DNA from: Megalobrama amblycephala
Taxonomy: Eukaryota > Chordata > Actinopteri > Cypriniformes > Xenocyprididae
NCBI RefSeq assembly: GCF_018812025.1
Contig: NC_063057.1
Coordinates: 21,499,138-21,563,137 of the forward strand
DNA: 64,000 bases
Direction of reading: 5' to 3'
Below are positions 32,833-44,879 of the stretch, piece by piece. The notes below the pieces were generated by a model. The model saw only the letters and a program-made list of their open reading frames with translations, was not told the origin of the DNA and searched no databases. The translations under genes and the position numbers were made by a program. Positions within the stretch are counted from its first letter, which is position 1. Each line of letters begins with the position of its first letter.

Positions 32833-33080
32833 AGCTTTTGGCTCACTTAGCTGCCATTTTAGGAAAAGCTAGCTAGCTTACCAATTCAGAATAATATTTA
32901 GCTAAATCACTTGCATGGATTATACATTGCTAAATCACCAATATGCATCACAAATAGTTTTATACCTGGACAAATTTGCTTTGATGAAACAGCCATTACA
33001 TCTGCTATGTTAAAATTTTACTTTGACAAGCCAAAAACAGTTTTTAACCCTCATGTGGTGTTCAAAACCCTATAACACTT

Positions 33081-33615
33081 GTGGTGTTCCCGGTCAAAAA
33101 TGACCGGCCCATAAAAATAGCTTATAAATCACTCATTATACCATATTTTCACCCAATCTTGGATTCAATCTTTTTGTCAGCTTGTTCTCTTTCAATTAGG
33201 ACTGGTTTTATATTTCTGTTTGCATCTGATTAATCATGGGCCTCATTTATCTGAGAGTAGGCATCTCATTTTTTGAGTAAAAAACAAATAATTTATGAGT
33301 AAATTTGGAAATATGAAAAAAAAAATATGAAAAAAAATGGCTACTGTTGATCACACTAGTCTACTCTAATGTTTCACCAGGAATTTTGTTTTGAAACTTT
33401 TGTTTTGTAAAAAATATGGCACATAGTCACACTCGTGATGTTCCCGGTCAAAAATGACCGGCCTATAAAAATAGCTTATAAATCACTCATTATACCATAT
33501 TTTCACCCAATCTTGGATTCAATCTTTTTGTCAACTTGTTCTCTTTCAATTAGGACTGGTTTTATATTTCTGTTTGCATCTGATTAATCGTGGGCCTCAT
33601 TTATCTGAGAGTAGG
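33081..33615 (+). repeat. Tandem duplication of a 181-bp segment
   Basis: 33081-33261 and 33435-33615 are nearly identical, both starting with 'ttcccggtcaaaaatgaccg', a dyad (CGGTCA/TGACCG). The spacing is 354 bp. Noncoding. Confidence 0.8.
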
Positions 33616-33930
33616 TATGGTCAAAAATGGTCACAATGGCCGACCATTGAAAGTGAATGGGAGAGACTGAAAATAACAGAACAATTTAGTTTTCAGGAGC
33701 ATGTTCATTATTTTCATGTACACATATGAGCATATGTGCTTGCAAACATCGAGCCCTTGGACCTGTGCATGTATCGATACATTTATACACACGCTACCCA
33801 GACACACACACGTTAAAACACACAAACTTACATTCATCATCTTCAGAGTATTACACACATTCTTTTCCACAGAGAGAAATTTGATCCTACCCTAACCTGC
33901 ATCTAATATACATTTATCCATCTGACATTA

Positions 33931-33957
33931 CCACACACACACACACACACACACACA
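33931..33957. repeat. (CA)n microsatellite
   Basis: About 13 CA repeats. Confidence 0.9.
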
Positions 33958-35116
33958 TCCAAGACCATTCCAAAATTATTTTTAGTTTTTCTGACATTGT
34001 TATTTATTGGTATGTGTTTAAGTAAAATAATTGTTGCTTAATTCTGTGAAATACTGACATTTCTCCCAACTTTTGTTAATATAATTAATTATATCATTTA
34101 TATATAAAATAATTTTGTTCATGTTTTTATTTGCATTTGCAGTAAAAGAAAACTGGAGAAACCGGTCAGAATAACAGATAAGATGCTCTGTATGTTTTCA
34201 GACCTCAGATATGACATTTTTGGGCAAACTATCTAAGCTTCAAAAGTAAGGTGGATTTTACAATTATCCATCATAGATTTGGGAAATGAGGAATAAAACT
34301 ATATGAAGCAATATGTTATGTTTTCAATATTCAGTCTGTAATAGCCAAGCTTTATAATAATAATGTAATAGGCAGGTTTTCTACTACATGTTTTAGTAAG
34401 AGACATAATTTACGTTACATTAAGCCATACAAGTCCTTGTGTACCACCGGCATGATTCGCCTCGGTCTCTTGTCATTCAGAGACATTGTTGGTGTTCGTT
34501 TCCTCAGTGCCACAACACAATGTGTTTTCCTGCGACGCGACCAGAGCAGAGGTTTGTGTGCATGTGGATTGTTTTGCTGTAATCTACCAGCACAAATGGA
34601 AAATATGTTCGTGTGAGATCACATTACAGCGGAGAATTCAAATGCGGCTCATTCATCTCTGCCTGCTCTAGCAGCGTATCCGTGTTTAAAGTTTTTACAG
34701 ACATATAACATATTCTCCTGCACCAAACATGAACCACCACGGCTTATGCACACATATTTCATCAAGTCTATGTATCACAATAAAGCCTTATTCATAGACC
34801 AGTGTTTAAGATTTGACCTATGTAGGTTGATTGATATTTTGATTAGAATGGTATTAAACTAATTCCTAACTGAAACCTAGCCTATGTTGTGAATAATTGT
34901 ATTCTTAAGATGATTTATGTTCAGCCAAAAACGACACAAGATTAGTTATGGAGGGACATTATTCTTCATTCAAGGCCTCCCACTACATGGTTCATCAGAA
35001 ATAAATAAAGTGCAACAAATAAAGTGCTTAAACAGTACAACTTTTTCAAGCAATAAAACAGATGAATGCATTACAAAAATAACTAAAAATGAGGCATAAT
35101 CAGTATCAGATGCAGA
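33958..35116. other. No recognised feature
   Basis: Short frames are present, for example at 34486-34671, but none has a family motif or convincing splice sites. Confidence 0.35.
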
Positions 35117-35416
35117 TCAGAAGCTGGGTAAAGTCCTTGTCTGTGATCTGTGGGCATGGTTATACTGGCCTGAGGCCTTCTTGGAGGATGTGATGATGTC
35201 TGAGGGGGGCTCCGATGTGAAGCAGGGCTCTAGACTGGCCATCTTTATGGTCATTATTGATGACAGGGTGCCATCCAATGTTAGGCTGTTTCTTCTCTTG
35301 GTTTTGTTCAGTCCCACATCTGAAAACACCCTCTCAGCATCTGCGCTTGCATGGGGCAACACCAGGACCAGTTTGGGGACGGCAGCAAGCCTCTCGAATT
35401 CTTTGGCTCCTGTCAC
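35117..35416 (-). pseudogene. hAT transposase C-terminal dimerisation-domain exon
   Basis: hAT transposases end in a dimerisation region (hATC). On the minus strand, after a CATAG acceptor at 35417, the frame reads FERLAAVPKLVLVLPHASAD, then AERVFSDVGLNKTKRRNSL, then LDGTLSSIMTIKM, a clear hATC block (H-x-x-x-DAERxFSxxxxxKTxxRNxL). It ends at a stop at 35117-35119. Only this last exon is convincing; the upstream catalytic exons are not found between 35417 and 36000, although 35620-35800 has a weak minus-strand frame. It could be the tail of a dead hAT or of a domesticated ZBED-like gene. Confidence 0.75.
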
Positions 35417-36540
35417 CTATGGAAAATGCACCAAGAACACAATGGAAAAACATACCTTGATTTTTGATTGATTAATACTGTAAGTATACTGTAGGTTGAT
35501 CCATTAACAAAGTAAAGATAAAAACATGCATAATTTGCAACATGCATGACACATATATGCATGCAACAATTTTTAAGCAACAGATGTAGCTAAGCCACAC
35601 CTGCCAAAAGGAAAAAAATGTTTACCTCGTGTTTCCAGGTTGCCATTTCAGCCCCGAAGCTTTCCTGTCTCCTGCTCTCTCTGTCCTGTGAGATGCCAGT
35701 GTGTTTGTCTGTCTTTTCTCACTTGGCTGGTTCTTTAAATATAATAAAAGGTTTTGCTTTTGTCCTGGCAAAGGTCTCTTCTTTTTCCTCAAACATTTCT
35801 TAAAGGGTTAGTTCACTCAAAAATGAACCTAAGGGAAAGGTACGTGCTGCTGTGGGCCGTGTTGTTCATTACCTGGTGATTCAATTAAATAGCTGTGGAT
35901 GTCACCGTAATTGACGTTGGGCCATTCAGTCGGGTCATTTTTCCATGAAAATGAAGGTAAGGAAAATGGGCACTGACACTGACACCAATAATATTTAGTT
36001 TATTGATATATCTCCTCCTCTCAGGTTCACATAGGGTGGAGAAATAATCCGTTGACATGGTTAAAAATAGCTAATGTTTTTTTTTTTTTAGCATATCCTG
36101 TCACGTTCCCCTCCAGTGGGCGTAGTTCTAATAATAGTAGTACTATGACTAGTTGCCTGTATCCACTTTTGTGTCTATAAATGCTATTTTTTGGGGTTGA
36201 CAGGTTATAAAAACTTATTTCTGGGTTTTTAGGCATTGTTCTGTTTTTTTGTTATAAGTCAGACATGACGAGGAGGCAGCATCACGAAATACATAGTCAA
36301 TAGAGACAGTTGGATTGTTTAGACAAATTTGTCAATGAATTAGAGGCAAAGATTTCATTTTTATAGACCAAATGCTTTTTTGATAAGGCACTGTCTCCCA
36401 AGTGTGTTTGAATGGAGGGTCAGACCTTCTGGAGTCTGCATGTTGTGATTGTTTTAATTCTAATACATAGATTATCTAGTAAAAATAGTTTGATTTTTAT
36501 GCATTCTGTGATTGTGTTCCATTTTGGTTATTTTATGGTC
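35417..36540. other. No gene; MITE end at 35805-35830
   Basis: 'ttaaagggttagttcactca' at about 35803 is one end of the Angel-like MITE family without its partner. The rest is unassigned. Confidence 0.4.
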
Positions 36541-36761
36541 ACATAAGAACGTTACAAAGAGGACATTTGGGAAGGTAACAGAACGTCCTATATTAATAGT
36601 CCCCTAAACATTCCCAGATGTTCCCTGGAGGTCCACCAAATAACGTCCCCCAACCCTTAAAAGAACTCCACATCGTGACCGTCTCTGAACGTTCTGGGAT
36701 CGTTACTAGGCAACATCCTTAACACCAGTGGGAACATTCTGGGAATGTATAATTTCTAGTG
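36541..36761 (-). mobile_element. CACTA (EnSpm)-type terminal fragment
   Basis: Reading the minus strand from 36761 gives CACTAGAAATTATACATTCC, then repeated 'gaacgt/aacgtt' words (ttctgggatcgtt, gaacgttcagagacgg, gttctgttacc), typical of CACTA subterminal repeats in fish. Only one end is seen. Confidence 0.55.
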
Positions 36762-36834
36762 GGGTTATTTCTTGCTGTGATTTATTTTAGTTATTGTAGT
36801 TTCCTGTTCCTGATTAAATGTCTTTTCTGTTCAG

Positions 36835-36922
36835 GGTTTGTGTTAAGAACATGACTGTTCCAGTTACAGCTAAACAAGCTAAGAAAAAATGGAACAATCT
36901 AAAAGAAAAATACAAGATGTGT
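36835..36922 (+). pseudogene. SANT/Myb-like DNA-binding exon
   Basis: Between a TTCAG acceptor (36834) and a GT|GTGAGT donor (36923), one frame reads VKNMTVPVTAKQAKKKWNNL then KEKYKM. The K-KKKW-NLK-KYK pattern is the third-helix region of SANT/Myb-like domains found in fish MSANTD-like and Harbinger-associated proteins. Neighbouring exons were not found, so it is an orphan exon. Confidence 0.45.
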
Positions 36923-37007
36923 GTGAGTATAATTATATAAATTACAGTGCAGTGAAGGGATAAATGGTTTTTTTTTGTAATAATAATAACAATAATTATT
37001 ATTATTA

Positions 37008-37075
37008 AAGCTGCAAACAGCATTTACCGGGGTTCAAGCACTTTAAGGTCTTTAGGCACATATGCATAAAAAGCA
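37008..37075 (+). repeat. End fragment of 'TTAAAGCTGCAAGCAGC' element
   Basis: 'attaaagctgcaaacagc' followed by 'cggggttcaagcac' matches the left end of the element nested at 42694-44068. Only one end is present. Confidence 0.5.
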
Positions 37076-37473
37076 ATTGTTTATTTAGCAAGCATTTAAC
37101 CAATGAAATCATAGAGAAACTATTATGATATATGCTAAAACAAACACAGAAAGAAAAGGCTTAAACAATAATACTTGGTACATACTAAGCATGGTTACAC
37201 AGACACACACACACATTTTTGAAGATTTAGTATTTGATATACATGATAGGTAAAGATGTTTGTTGCAAATCTCAGTAAAACAATTTTTTAGGATTTATTT
37301 TACTCATAATGTGGCATAACTGTTAAAACTAAAATTCTAATGAAAATGTAGTGGTGAATTTTGTTAAAAATATTAGTAAATATGAATTAAAGAATAATAT
37401 TAGTGAAGAGTATGACCAAATTACTATTTTAAACAGCAGGTGGCAGCAGAGGACTTCTTATTGGATTACTTTT

Positions 37474-38204
37474 AAAGGGTTAGTTCACCCTCATGCTGTT
37501 TCACACCTGTAAGACCTTCATTAATCTTCTGAACACAAATTAAGATATTTTAGTTGAAATCCGATGGCTCAGTGAGGCCTGCATGACATTTCCTCTCTCA
37601 AGATCCATAAAGGTACTAAAAACACATCTAAATCAGTTCATGTGAGTACAGTGGTTCAATATTAATATTATAAAGCCACGAGAATATTTTTGGTGTGCTA
37701 AAAAAAAAAGACTTATATAGTGATGGTTGATTTCAAAACATCGGAGCATAATGAATCAGTGTGTTGAATCAGCCGTTTGGAGCGCTAAAGTCACGTGATT
37801 TCAGCACTTGGCCCTGAATTTGCTGGTTTGACACATAATCTGAATCATGATACAACACAAAAGAATTATAATGCTTTGAAGTTTTTTGAAGCAGTGTTTT
37901 GAAATCGGCCATCACTAAATAAGTCGTTTTTTTTGTTGTTTTTTGGTGCACCAAAAATATTTTGTCGCTTTATAATATTAATTTTAAACTGACATTAACT
38001 GATTTAGATGTGTTTTTAGTACCTGTATGGATCTTGAGAGAGGAAAAGTCATTGGTTCCTATGAAGGTCTCATGGAGTCATCGGATTTTATCAAAAATAT
38101 CTTAATTTGTGTTCTGAAGATGAATGAAGGTCTTACGGGTGTGGAACGACATGAGGGTGAGTAATCAATGACAGAATTTTTATTTTTGGCTGAACTAACC
38201 CTTT
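37474..38204. mobile_element. MITE with 'AAAGGGTTAGTTCACCC' TIRs (long form)
   Basis: The left end 'ttaaagggttagttcaccct' and right end 'ctgaactaaccctttaa' are inverted. Inner blocks also mirror: 'taagaccttcattaatcttc' with 'aggtcttacgg', 'tttggtgtgct' with 'ggtgcacc', and 'atttcaaaacatcgg' with 'ttttgaaatcgg'. 731 bp, noncoding. Confidence 0.75.
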
Positions 38205-38297
38205 AACTTTCATTATTCAAGTGTCTGTTTAATGTTAAGTTTATTTTCCTTGTTAACTTCATTAATTAAATGTGCTTACACACACATTTTGTTGCAG

Positions 38298-38563
38298 ATA
38301 TGGATATTTGAAATCAATAATGAGGTAAGAAAATGCATGTTCCAGGTTTCCCTTTTAAAAATAATTAAAGTGTAAGTGTAATGTTATATTATTAGAAAAG
38401 CATTTGTCGGATGAATACATGAAGTGGTAAATTTTGATAAAATTTGATTTGTAATAGTATAAGGATTTCATACAGTTTAAAGGGATTTTAAATGTCAAAA
38501 TGGCATTAAACCTGCTTGATATGTATTTTGTTGTAGAAATTGATATTTTAAATCAGTAATGAG
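38298..38563 (+). other. Duplicated 27-nt micro-exon-like cassette
   Basis: Two copies, 38298-38324 and 38537-38563, each lie between a pyrimidine-rich 'ttgttg(c/t)ag' acceptor and a GAG|GTAAGA donor and are 239 bp apart. The first reads IWIFEINNE, the second has a stop. They look like duplicated micro-exons of a decayed gene. Confidence 0.3.
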
Positions 38564-39645
38564 GTAAGAAGTGTTAAGGCAAGAAAGTAAAAATGAGCAG
38601 TTTTATTCAATGTGTTGACGTATTTAAATTGAAACAGGAAGACAGGGTGGAACATACTGAACAGCTTTGGACCTTTTTATAAAAATAGGCAATAGTGTTT
38701 TACACCACAGTTCATTTAGAGCTGTTGAATTTGTTAAAACCTTCCTTTCCTTCTAATCTCTATTATTTATTCTGGTAATGCCATTTATATCATTTTAAAA
38801 TACTGCATTCTGTGCTGAGTTTAAATGGGTCTTTTAGCTACAGTTTGTGTTCTGAGCGAGTCATGGTCGTTGGATATGATCCATGTGCTGTTGGGAATCT
38901 GGTCCAGAGTACGGCTCTTTATTGTGCTGTGGCAGTTTACATGACACTTATGCAGAAACGGTCTTGATTGGTGTAAATGGAAAGGATAAAATGTCTGAAT
39001 CATTTTTTTTTTATTCTTCAATAGCACACAATGTGCGATTCACCATGTTGAAAGTAGTGAATGTGTGAACAAATGACTGATTGTAGCCTTAGGTACACAG
39101 TATGTTCATAGTGTTGGAGGGGCAGGACTTCAGATTGTAGACAGCATTTGATTGAACATGTGAAAATAAGTGTCTGAAAATGAAGGTAAATCAGTGTTAT
39201 TTGTAATTTATTATGATTTTGTTGTTGTAAATTTTTGCTATGTCATAACTTATGACAGAAAAAAAAAAAAAAAATTAAAATACAGGGATTTATTGAAAGT
39301 TGTTGACCTCTTATCTTTTTAAATATATGAAATTAAAAAATGTATTGTTTTTTTCAACAAAATTAAATTTTTTCAACAAAGCATTTTACTGTTAATTTGT
39401 AAATTATCAATACCTTTTTGAAGCAGCATAGTATATACTTTTGTTAATGTATTACATTTTAATTTTATTTTTCTTTTCTGTAACAGTTAATTCAATCGTA
39501 TTGCTAATAGGTTGCATGCAGGAAATTCACGTAGAGGGTGTTTTTTCTCCACGTGTGTTTCGCGTGTTATCAGACTCACGTGTTTGCAAACAACCTATCA
39601 GCAGTAGGATTCAATTAACCATTAGAGGAGAAGGAGATAAGGAGA

Positions 39646-39896
39646 ATGGCGTCGCCTGTGAAGCAAGCGAAATTAGAAATCAAGGATGATAATACAATTT
39701 TTGGGTAAATTCATCATTTCAGTGAGTGCAAGGTGTCTTTGGTGAAAAGACTTAAACTTTTTAACACAGTGCTACAGACCAATCGGGATGATTTCAAAAA
39801 TATGGCAGTTTTCGCGCCCGAGATGCATACAGCATTCATGCAGGCTGAGAAGAATCGAAGCCCCGTTAAAGTCAAAGAACTTCACTAAACAGATTA
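39646..39896 (+). pseudogene. OB-fold-like hypothetical protein, one nonsense and one frameshift
   Basis: ATG at 39646 gives MASPVKQAKLEIKDDNTIFG, then an in-frame TAA (39706-39708), then IHHFSECKVSLVKRLKLFN, TVLQTNRDDFKNMAVFAPE and MHTAFMQAEKNRSPVKVK in the same frame. The 18 nt around the stop begin GTAAAT and end CAG but are far too short for a vertebrate intron, so a nonsense mutation is the better reading. A one-base shift near 39875 would exchange 'ELH*' for NFTKQ before a GTAAGT donor at 39897. The pattern (K-x-FN-x-x-LQT-x-R, V-FAPE, SPVK-x-KN) recalls fish proteins with an RPA-like single OB fold, but I cannot name the family with certainty. Confidence 0.4.
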
Positions 39897-40313
39897 GTAA
39901 GTAGAGTTGACATTACAATGTTTTTAGTGTGTTTATATTTAAATAAACAGTAGTGAACGTGATGTGGAAGTAAAGCTTTCATTAAAATTGTTTTTAGGAC
40001 AACTTAACATTAGTTCTACTAATATTGAACTTTATGGAATGTATAGTAATTAAAGCATTTGTTTGTAGGTACACAAGGTGAAGGTTTTTAAGTGTGTTGT
40101 ATGGCGGGCCAGAAGGTCCAAAAATATGGCTACCGACTTGTCGTGGGAATTCACTATACAATTGCCAGCAGCCACTGAGTTTACCACTGATAGGCCGGCG
40201 GTGCATTTGTACACACTCTCCTACGCACAATTGACTCTCCTCACGTTTCTTTTCAAATACTGTGATGGTGCAATAACTAACTACATCTAGTAAAGTTGAT
40301 CATTTTTGTTATA

Positions 40314-40358
<45 letters not shown>

Positions 40359-41245
40359 TTCAAATGCTCATAAAAATGAAATAAAATGTTTTTGTTGTTG
40401 TTTTTTTTTTTCTTAAGCATTTCAGAATGAGCCTTTTTTCATAGTACATAATACACATTACACAGTTCTATACTGGGTTTATATAAATCAAGCAAATTCA
40501 GATCCATCAAACCCAAAAACAAAACACAAAAGTGATTTATGTAATTTTAATAAAATTAAGTTTTCCCCTTAAGTAGCAAAGCCATTATATTAGCTGTGCT
40601 TTGCTTTTACGAAATCATACCAAAGAAAATAAATTGACCAAAAAATATTGCAAAGCAGGTACATGACAAATTAGATAAAAAAAAGTCTCCATAAATATGC
40701 AATTAATTCCCAGACTATTTTTGCCCAAACACTCATTAAGAAAACTGTCCATTATCATCCTTAATTTGGAAACAAAACACTAAGTGCGTTTTGGCCAGTT
40801 GTCTGTCATCATCCGTCCAAGCTGAAGAAGGGCTTTTTCCTGGTCTTTCTACTCCGCCCACTTCCGATCTCAGACTGATGTCCTGGCGCCTTTTTGAGGT
40901 ATGTTCTGCGGTTCTGCTGCTGGGTTAGTATTGGAAACTGCATCTCTTTGAGTTCAAAGTACATCACGTTATATTATATTAATATATATTTAAGTTATAT
41001 TTATAATATATTAAAGTTGAACAATAACTGACGGGTATAATGATGTCAAATCCCTAGGCAGTTTGGCGGGTTATATTTCACAAATTATGTTCACTCAATT
41101 TGCTGGCTAATTTTATGTAACTTAATCTGCCATACTCAACACATGAGTCAATATGAATATTAAATGTAGTCGAATTTCACAGGCAAAGCATATGATAATG
41201 TGGCTCCCACTTTCTCATCCTTTAGGTTTATCTAACTGCTTAAAT
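39897..41245. other. Possible further exons of the 39.6-kb pseudogene; (TA)n at 40313-40350
   Basis: A plus-strand frame at 40078-40290 (MKVFKCVVWRARRSKNMATD...) follows a 'tttgtag' acceptor-like site but has no recognisable motif. The remainder is AT-rich. Confidence 0.3.
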
Positions 41246-42150
41246 ATGGCAGCCAGTTCGAAGTAAGTATCTACATTAATAAATTATTACTTTGGCTGCA
41301 CATTACCAGATTAATTATTCAATTCCCATTTTCCATGAATTGCTGGTTGCTATTCTTTTTTTGCACAGTATGATCTTGTCGGCAACAGTTGGTACTTTTA
41401 GCATTTGGACAATAGCTAGCCAACTGATTATAGAAACTAGAAACTATTAATAACTTGAGCACATGAAGAGATTTATGTGAAATTGTGTTTCTGTGGCATA
41501 GTCTGTTTTTGTACATGCATAGTCTATTGTCAATTACTGTTCATCTAATCTTTTTACAATAATAAAAATATTTATATTCATGTTTATTATCTGATTTACA
41601 TTTCACATAGCAGAAGTGACACAAATCTGCAAGCTGCCCGACTTATCCGGGATGCTGTTCAGCTGTTACTGAATAACCAAACACCCAGACACTCAAACCC
41701 TGCTGACACTGCAGCAACGACTGAACATAATACATGTGAGGGGAACACAGGCCAAATAAGGTCTATTTCCTCTCATCTGGCAGTGAGAACAAATGAATCT
41801 CATCAATTTCGAAATTCCATTAATTTCCCTCAGCCATCAACCTCCAGAGCAGATTTTGTGCAGGCTAATCTTTCAAGACTTTTCCTAGCCTTATCGACAG
41901 CCAGCAGCAAGGCAGTCTACTCAGTCCTGCAGAGTGTATGAAACACCCTGGGCCCATAATTTTTTTTTGTCTAGCTGACCCTAAGGCTGAAATGGCACCT
42001 TTAACAGAAGTCCGACTCCGAGAAGTCACTCAAAACATCAATCCCCTTAGGTCAAGTCAGTGTTTTGGCTTGGATGTTTATTTGGAGGCACTAAGACTCA
42101 GTGAAACAGTCACTGTTTGGGGGCCCAAGCAGTATATCTGTTGGTGCCTT
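41246..42150 (+). pseudogene. N-terminal part of a HECT/G2E3-associated-like fish protein, broken
   Basis: Exon 1 (41246-41262) encodes MAASS and ends AA|GTAAGT. Exon 2 starts at a NAGNAG acceptor (41611/41614) and keeps the frame: SDTNLQAARLIRDAVQLLLN, a Ser/Thr/Asn-rich linker, then FVQANLSRLFLALSTASS. It stops at TGA 41939-41941. In the next frame, FFCLADPKAEMAPLTEVRLR follows. 'ARLIRDAV' near the N-terminus and an 'FxCLAD' block later recall predicted cyprinid proteins annotated as G2/M-phase-specific E3 ligase-like (HECT) proteins, often repeated in these genomes. The HECT domain itself is absent; a TTAA transposon begins at 42157. Identification is from recall of that pattern and is tentative. 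Confidence 0.4.
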
Positions 42151-42156
42151 GTTTAA

Positions 42157-44463
42157 AGGTGCCCATAGAACATTTTTTTTCAAAAGATGTAATAGTCTAA
42201 GGTGTCTAATGTGTCTGTGAAATTTCAGCTCAAAATACCCCATAGATTTTTTTAAATTAATTTTTTTAACTGCCCATTTTGGGGAATCATTAAATATGAG
42301 CCGATTTTATGCTGCGGCCCCTTTAATTCTCGTGCTCCCCCGCCAACGGAGCTTGCGCTTGCCTTGATCAGTGCATAAACAAAGTTTACACAGCTAATAT
42401 AACCCTCAAAATGGATCTTTACAAAGTTTTTGCATGCGGCATGCATGCATCGGATTATGTGAGTATTGTATACTGTTATATTGTTTACATTGATTCTGAA
42501 TGAATTTGAGGCTGTGCTCCGTGGCTAACGGCTAATGCTACACTGTTGGAGAGATTTATAAAGAATGAAGTTGTGTTTATGAATTATACAGACTGCAAGT
42601 GTTTTATTAATGAAAATAGCGACGGCTCTTGTCTCCGTGAATACAGTAATAACCGAAGGTAACTTTAAACACATTTAAAAAGACAATTTACAATTAAAGC
42701 TGCAAGCAGCAATGAAAGGGCCCTCGCACCCGGGCTCACCGCCACCCGTTGGCCTTAGGAAAACAGAGAACAGTGGTCGACATGCATGTAAGCGAATGAA
42801 TACAGGAGAATTATGCCTTTTTTTTAAGTCATTAAGTCATTTCGAATTGCCACACTTCCTGCTGCCAACAGGTAGCGCTTTGACCATAACCAAATATTGC
42901 GATATAGATATATTCAGACCCGGACTGTTATCAAACACGTGAATTTTGGAGCAGATCGGACATTATATGCCTGAGTTACAACAACTTCCTGTTTCATGGC
43001 GTTAATCGCATACATTAGCACTTAGCCAAGTGTTGCATGATTTAACGTGTTTCTAGTATGTTTGGTACTTTGTGGCATATTGAAATGTGGTTCTGGGAGG
43101 GAATTACAGTGTAAAGCATGCCATTTCCTGTTGCCAGCAGGTGGCACTATGACTAACTGAATATTGGCATATAGATATGTTCAGGCCAGGACTCTTATCA
43201 CACATGTGAAGTTTGGAGCAGATCAGACATTGTATGCCTGAGTTACAACGGCTTCCTTTTTCATGGCGGAACAACAAACTTTGTCATGCCGCCACGGACA
43301 CGCCCTTCACGAAAACTCAAGATCTTTGCAATTTAACGTCACAAAGGCGTTTAGATTAGACTGACAAAAAATGACATTGATCTGATTAAATCTCTAGGAG
43401 GAGTTAATCACAGTGTAAAACATGTCATTTCCTGTTGCCCCCAGGTGGCGCTATGACTGTAACTGAATATTGTTATGAAGATGTCTTCAGGTCAGGACTC
43501 TAATAAAACATGTGAAGTTTGGGGCAGATCAGACATTGTATGCCCGAGTTACAACAACTTCCTGTTTCATGGAAAACTCTAGATCTTCGCAATTTAACAT
43601 CTCAAAGGCCTTTAGATTAGACTGACCAAATATGATGTTGATCTGATTAAAGCTCTAGGAGGAGTTTGTTAAAGTACAACATGTGGAAATGGCAAAAACT
43701 GCCAAAATTTTGTAGAGAAAATTCAAAATATCTCACTTCCTGTTGGGTTTACAAACTTTGCACCCCAGGGGCTTTTTTGTAGGTATTGGGCTTTTAGATC
43801 TGTCTACCGAATTTCATAACTGTACGTGAAACGTAGCATGAAGGGCGCTTAATTGAAATTTTGTAGGTGGCGCTATCGAGCCATTTTGCCACACCTAATT
43901 CTGAAACCCATATCAGATGTAAATTTTCACCACTTCTGACGCGTGTGCAAAGTTTCATGAGTTTTTGAGAACGTTTAGGCCCTCAAAAATGTGATTCATT
44001 TTGGAGAAGAAGAAAATTTTGGCTGAGCAATTCCAATAGGGTCCTCACACCATCGATGCTCGGGCCCTAAATATCACTAAAAATATCATGTTATCATGGA
44101 TCATGTCAGTTATTATTGCTCCATCTGCCACTTTTCGCTATTGTTCTTGCTTGCTTACCTAGTCTGATGATTCAGCTGTGCACAGATCCAGACGTTAATA
44201 CTGGCTGCCCTTGTGTAATGCCTTGAACATGGGCTGGCATATGCAAATATTGGGGGCGTACATATTAATGATCCCGACTGTTACGTAACAGTCGGTGTTA
44301 TGTTGAGATTCGCCTGTTCTTCGGAGGTCTTTTAAACAAATTCGATTTATATAAGAAGGAGGAAACAATGGAGTTTGAGACTCACTGTATGTCATTTCCA
44401 TGTACTGAACTCTTGTTATTTAACTATGCCGAGGTAAATTCAATTTTTCATTCGAGGGCACCT
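42157..44463 (-). mobile_element. TTAA-flanked nonautonomous element split by a nested insertion
   Basis: Bounded by TTAA on both sides (42153-42156 and 44464-44467), with ends 'aggtgccc' and 'gggcacct'. The minus strand matches 12001-12790 closely through the palindrome 'cgactgttacgtaacagtcg'. The host-element sequence is interrupted between 'gacaatttacaa' (42693) and 'aatatcac' (44069). Confidence 0.75.
42694..44068 (+). mobile_element. Nested 'TTAAAGCTGCAAGCAGC ... CGGGCCCT' element
   Basis: Starts 'ttaaagctgcaagcagc' and 'gggccctcgcacccgggc' and ends 'gatgctcgggccct'. Internally there are three related blocks containing 'cctgttgccagcaggtgg' and 'gagttacaac', a repeating-unit layout. It lies exactly where the TTAA element (compare the 12.0-kb copy) should be continuous. 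No protein is coded. Confidence 0.75.
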
Positions 44464-44879
44464 TTAAAATGTTATTTGTAGTGAATGCTCTTTTGAATGG
44501 TGTTACCAAATAAAGGAATCTGTTGTAAGCTGATTTAAAAAAAAACTAAACATGAAAGTTAACGTATACCATAAACTAATGTGATGGTTACAAAAACAAT
44601 GCAAGTTTTGAAATGTCAAAAAATCTGCAGAACCAGTGTTTAAGCATGACAACTGCAAATCAAAAATGTATCTTTAAAGTTATATATTTTATCAACATTT
44701 GAACTTTGCAAAAAGGGAAATGCCACTTTTTCAGAATATTGTATATTAAAGATAATTTGTAAAATCCACAAAAGCTTTATAGATCTTTATTGTAAAGTTG
44801 TTAAACAGTGTTTTTGATGCTTGTTTTGCACATTCATATTCAATTTTATACATGCATCTAAATGCCACTTCTGATGCAG

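Noticed and set aside
34486..34671. 61-codon plus-strand frame, Cys-rich
   Set aside because: No splice context, no family motif and no conserved neighbours.
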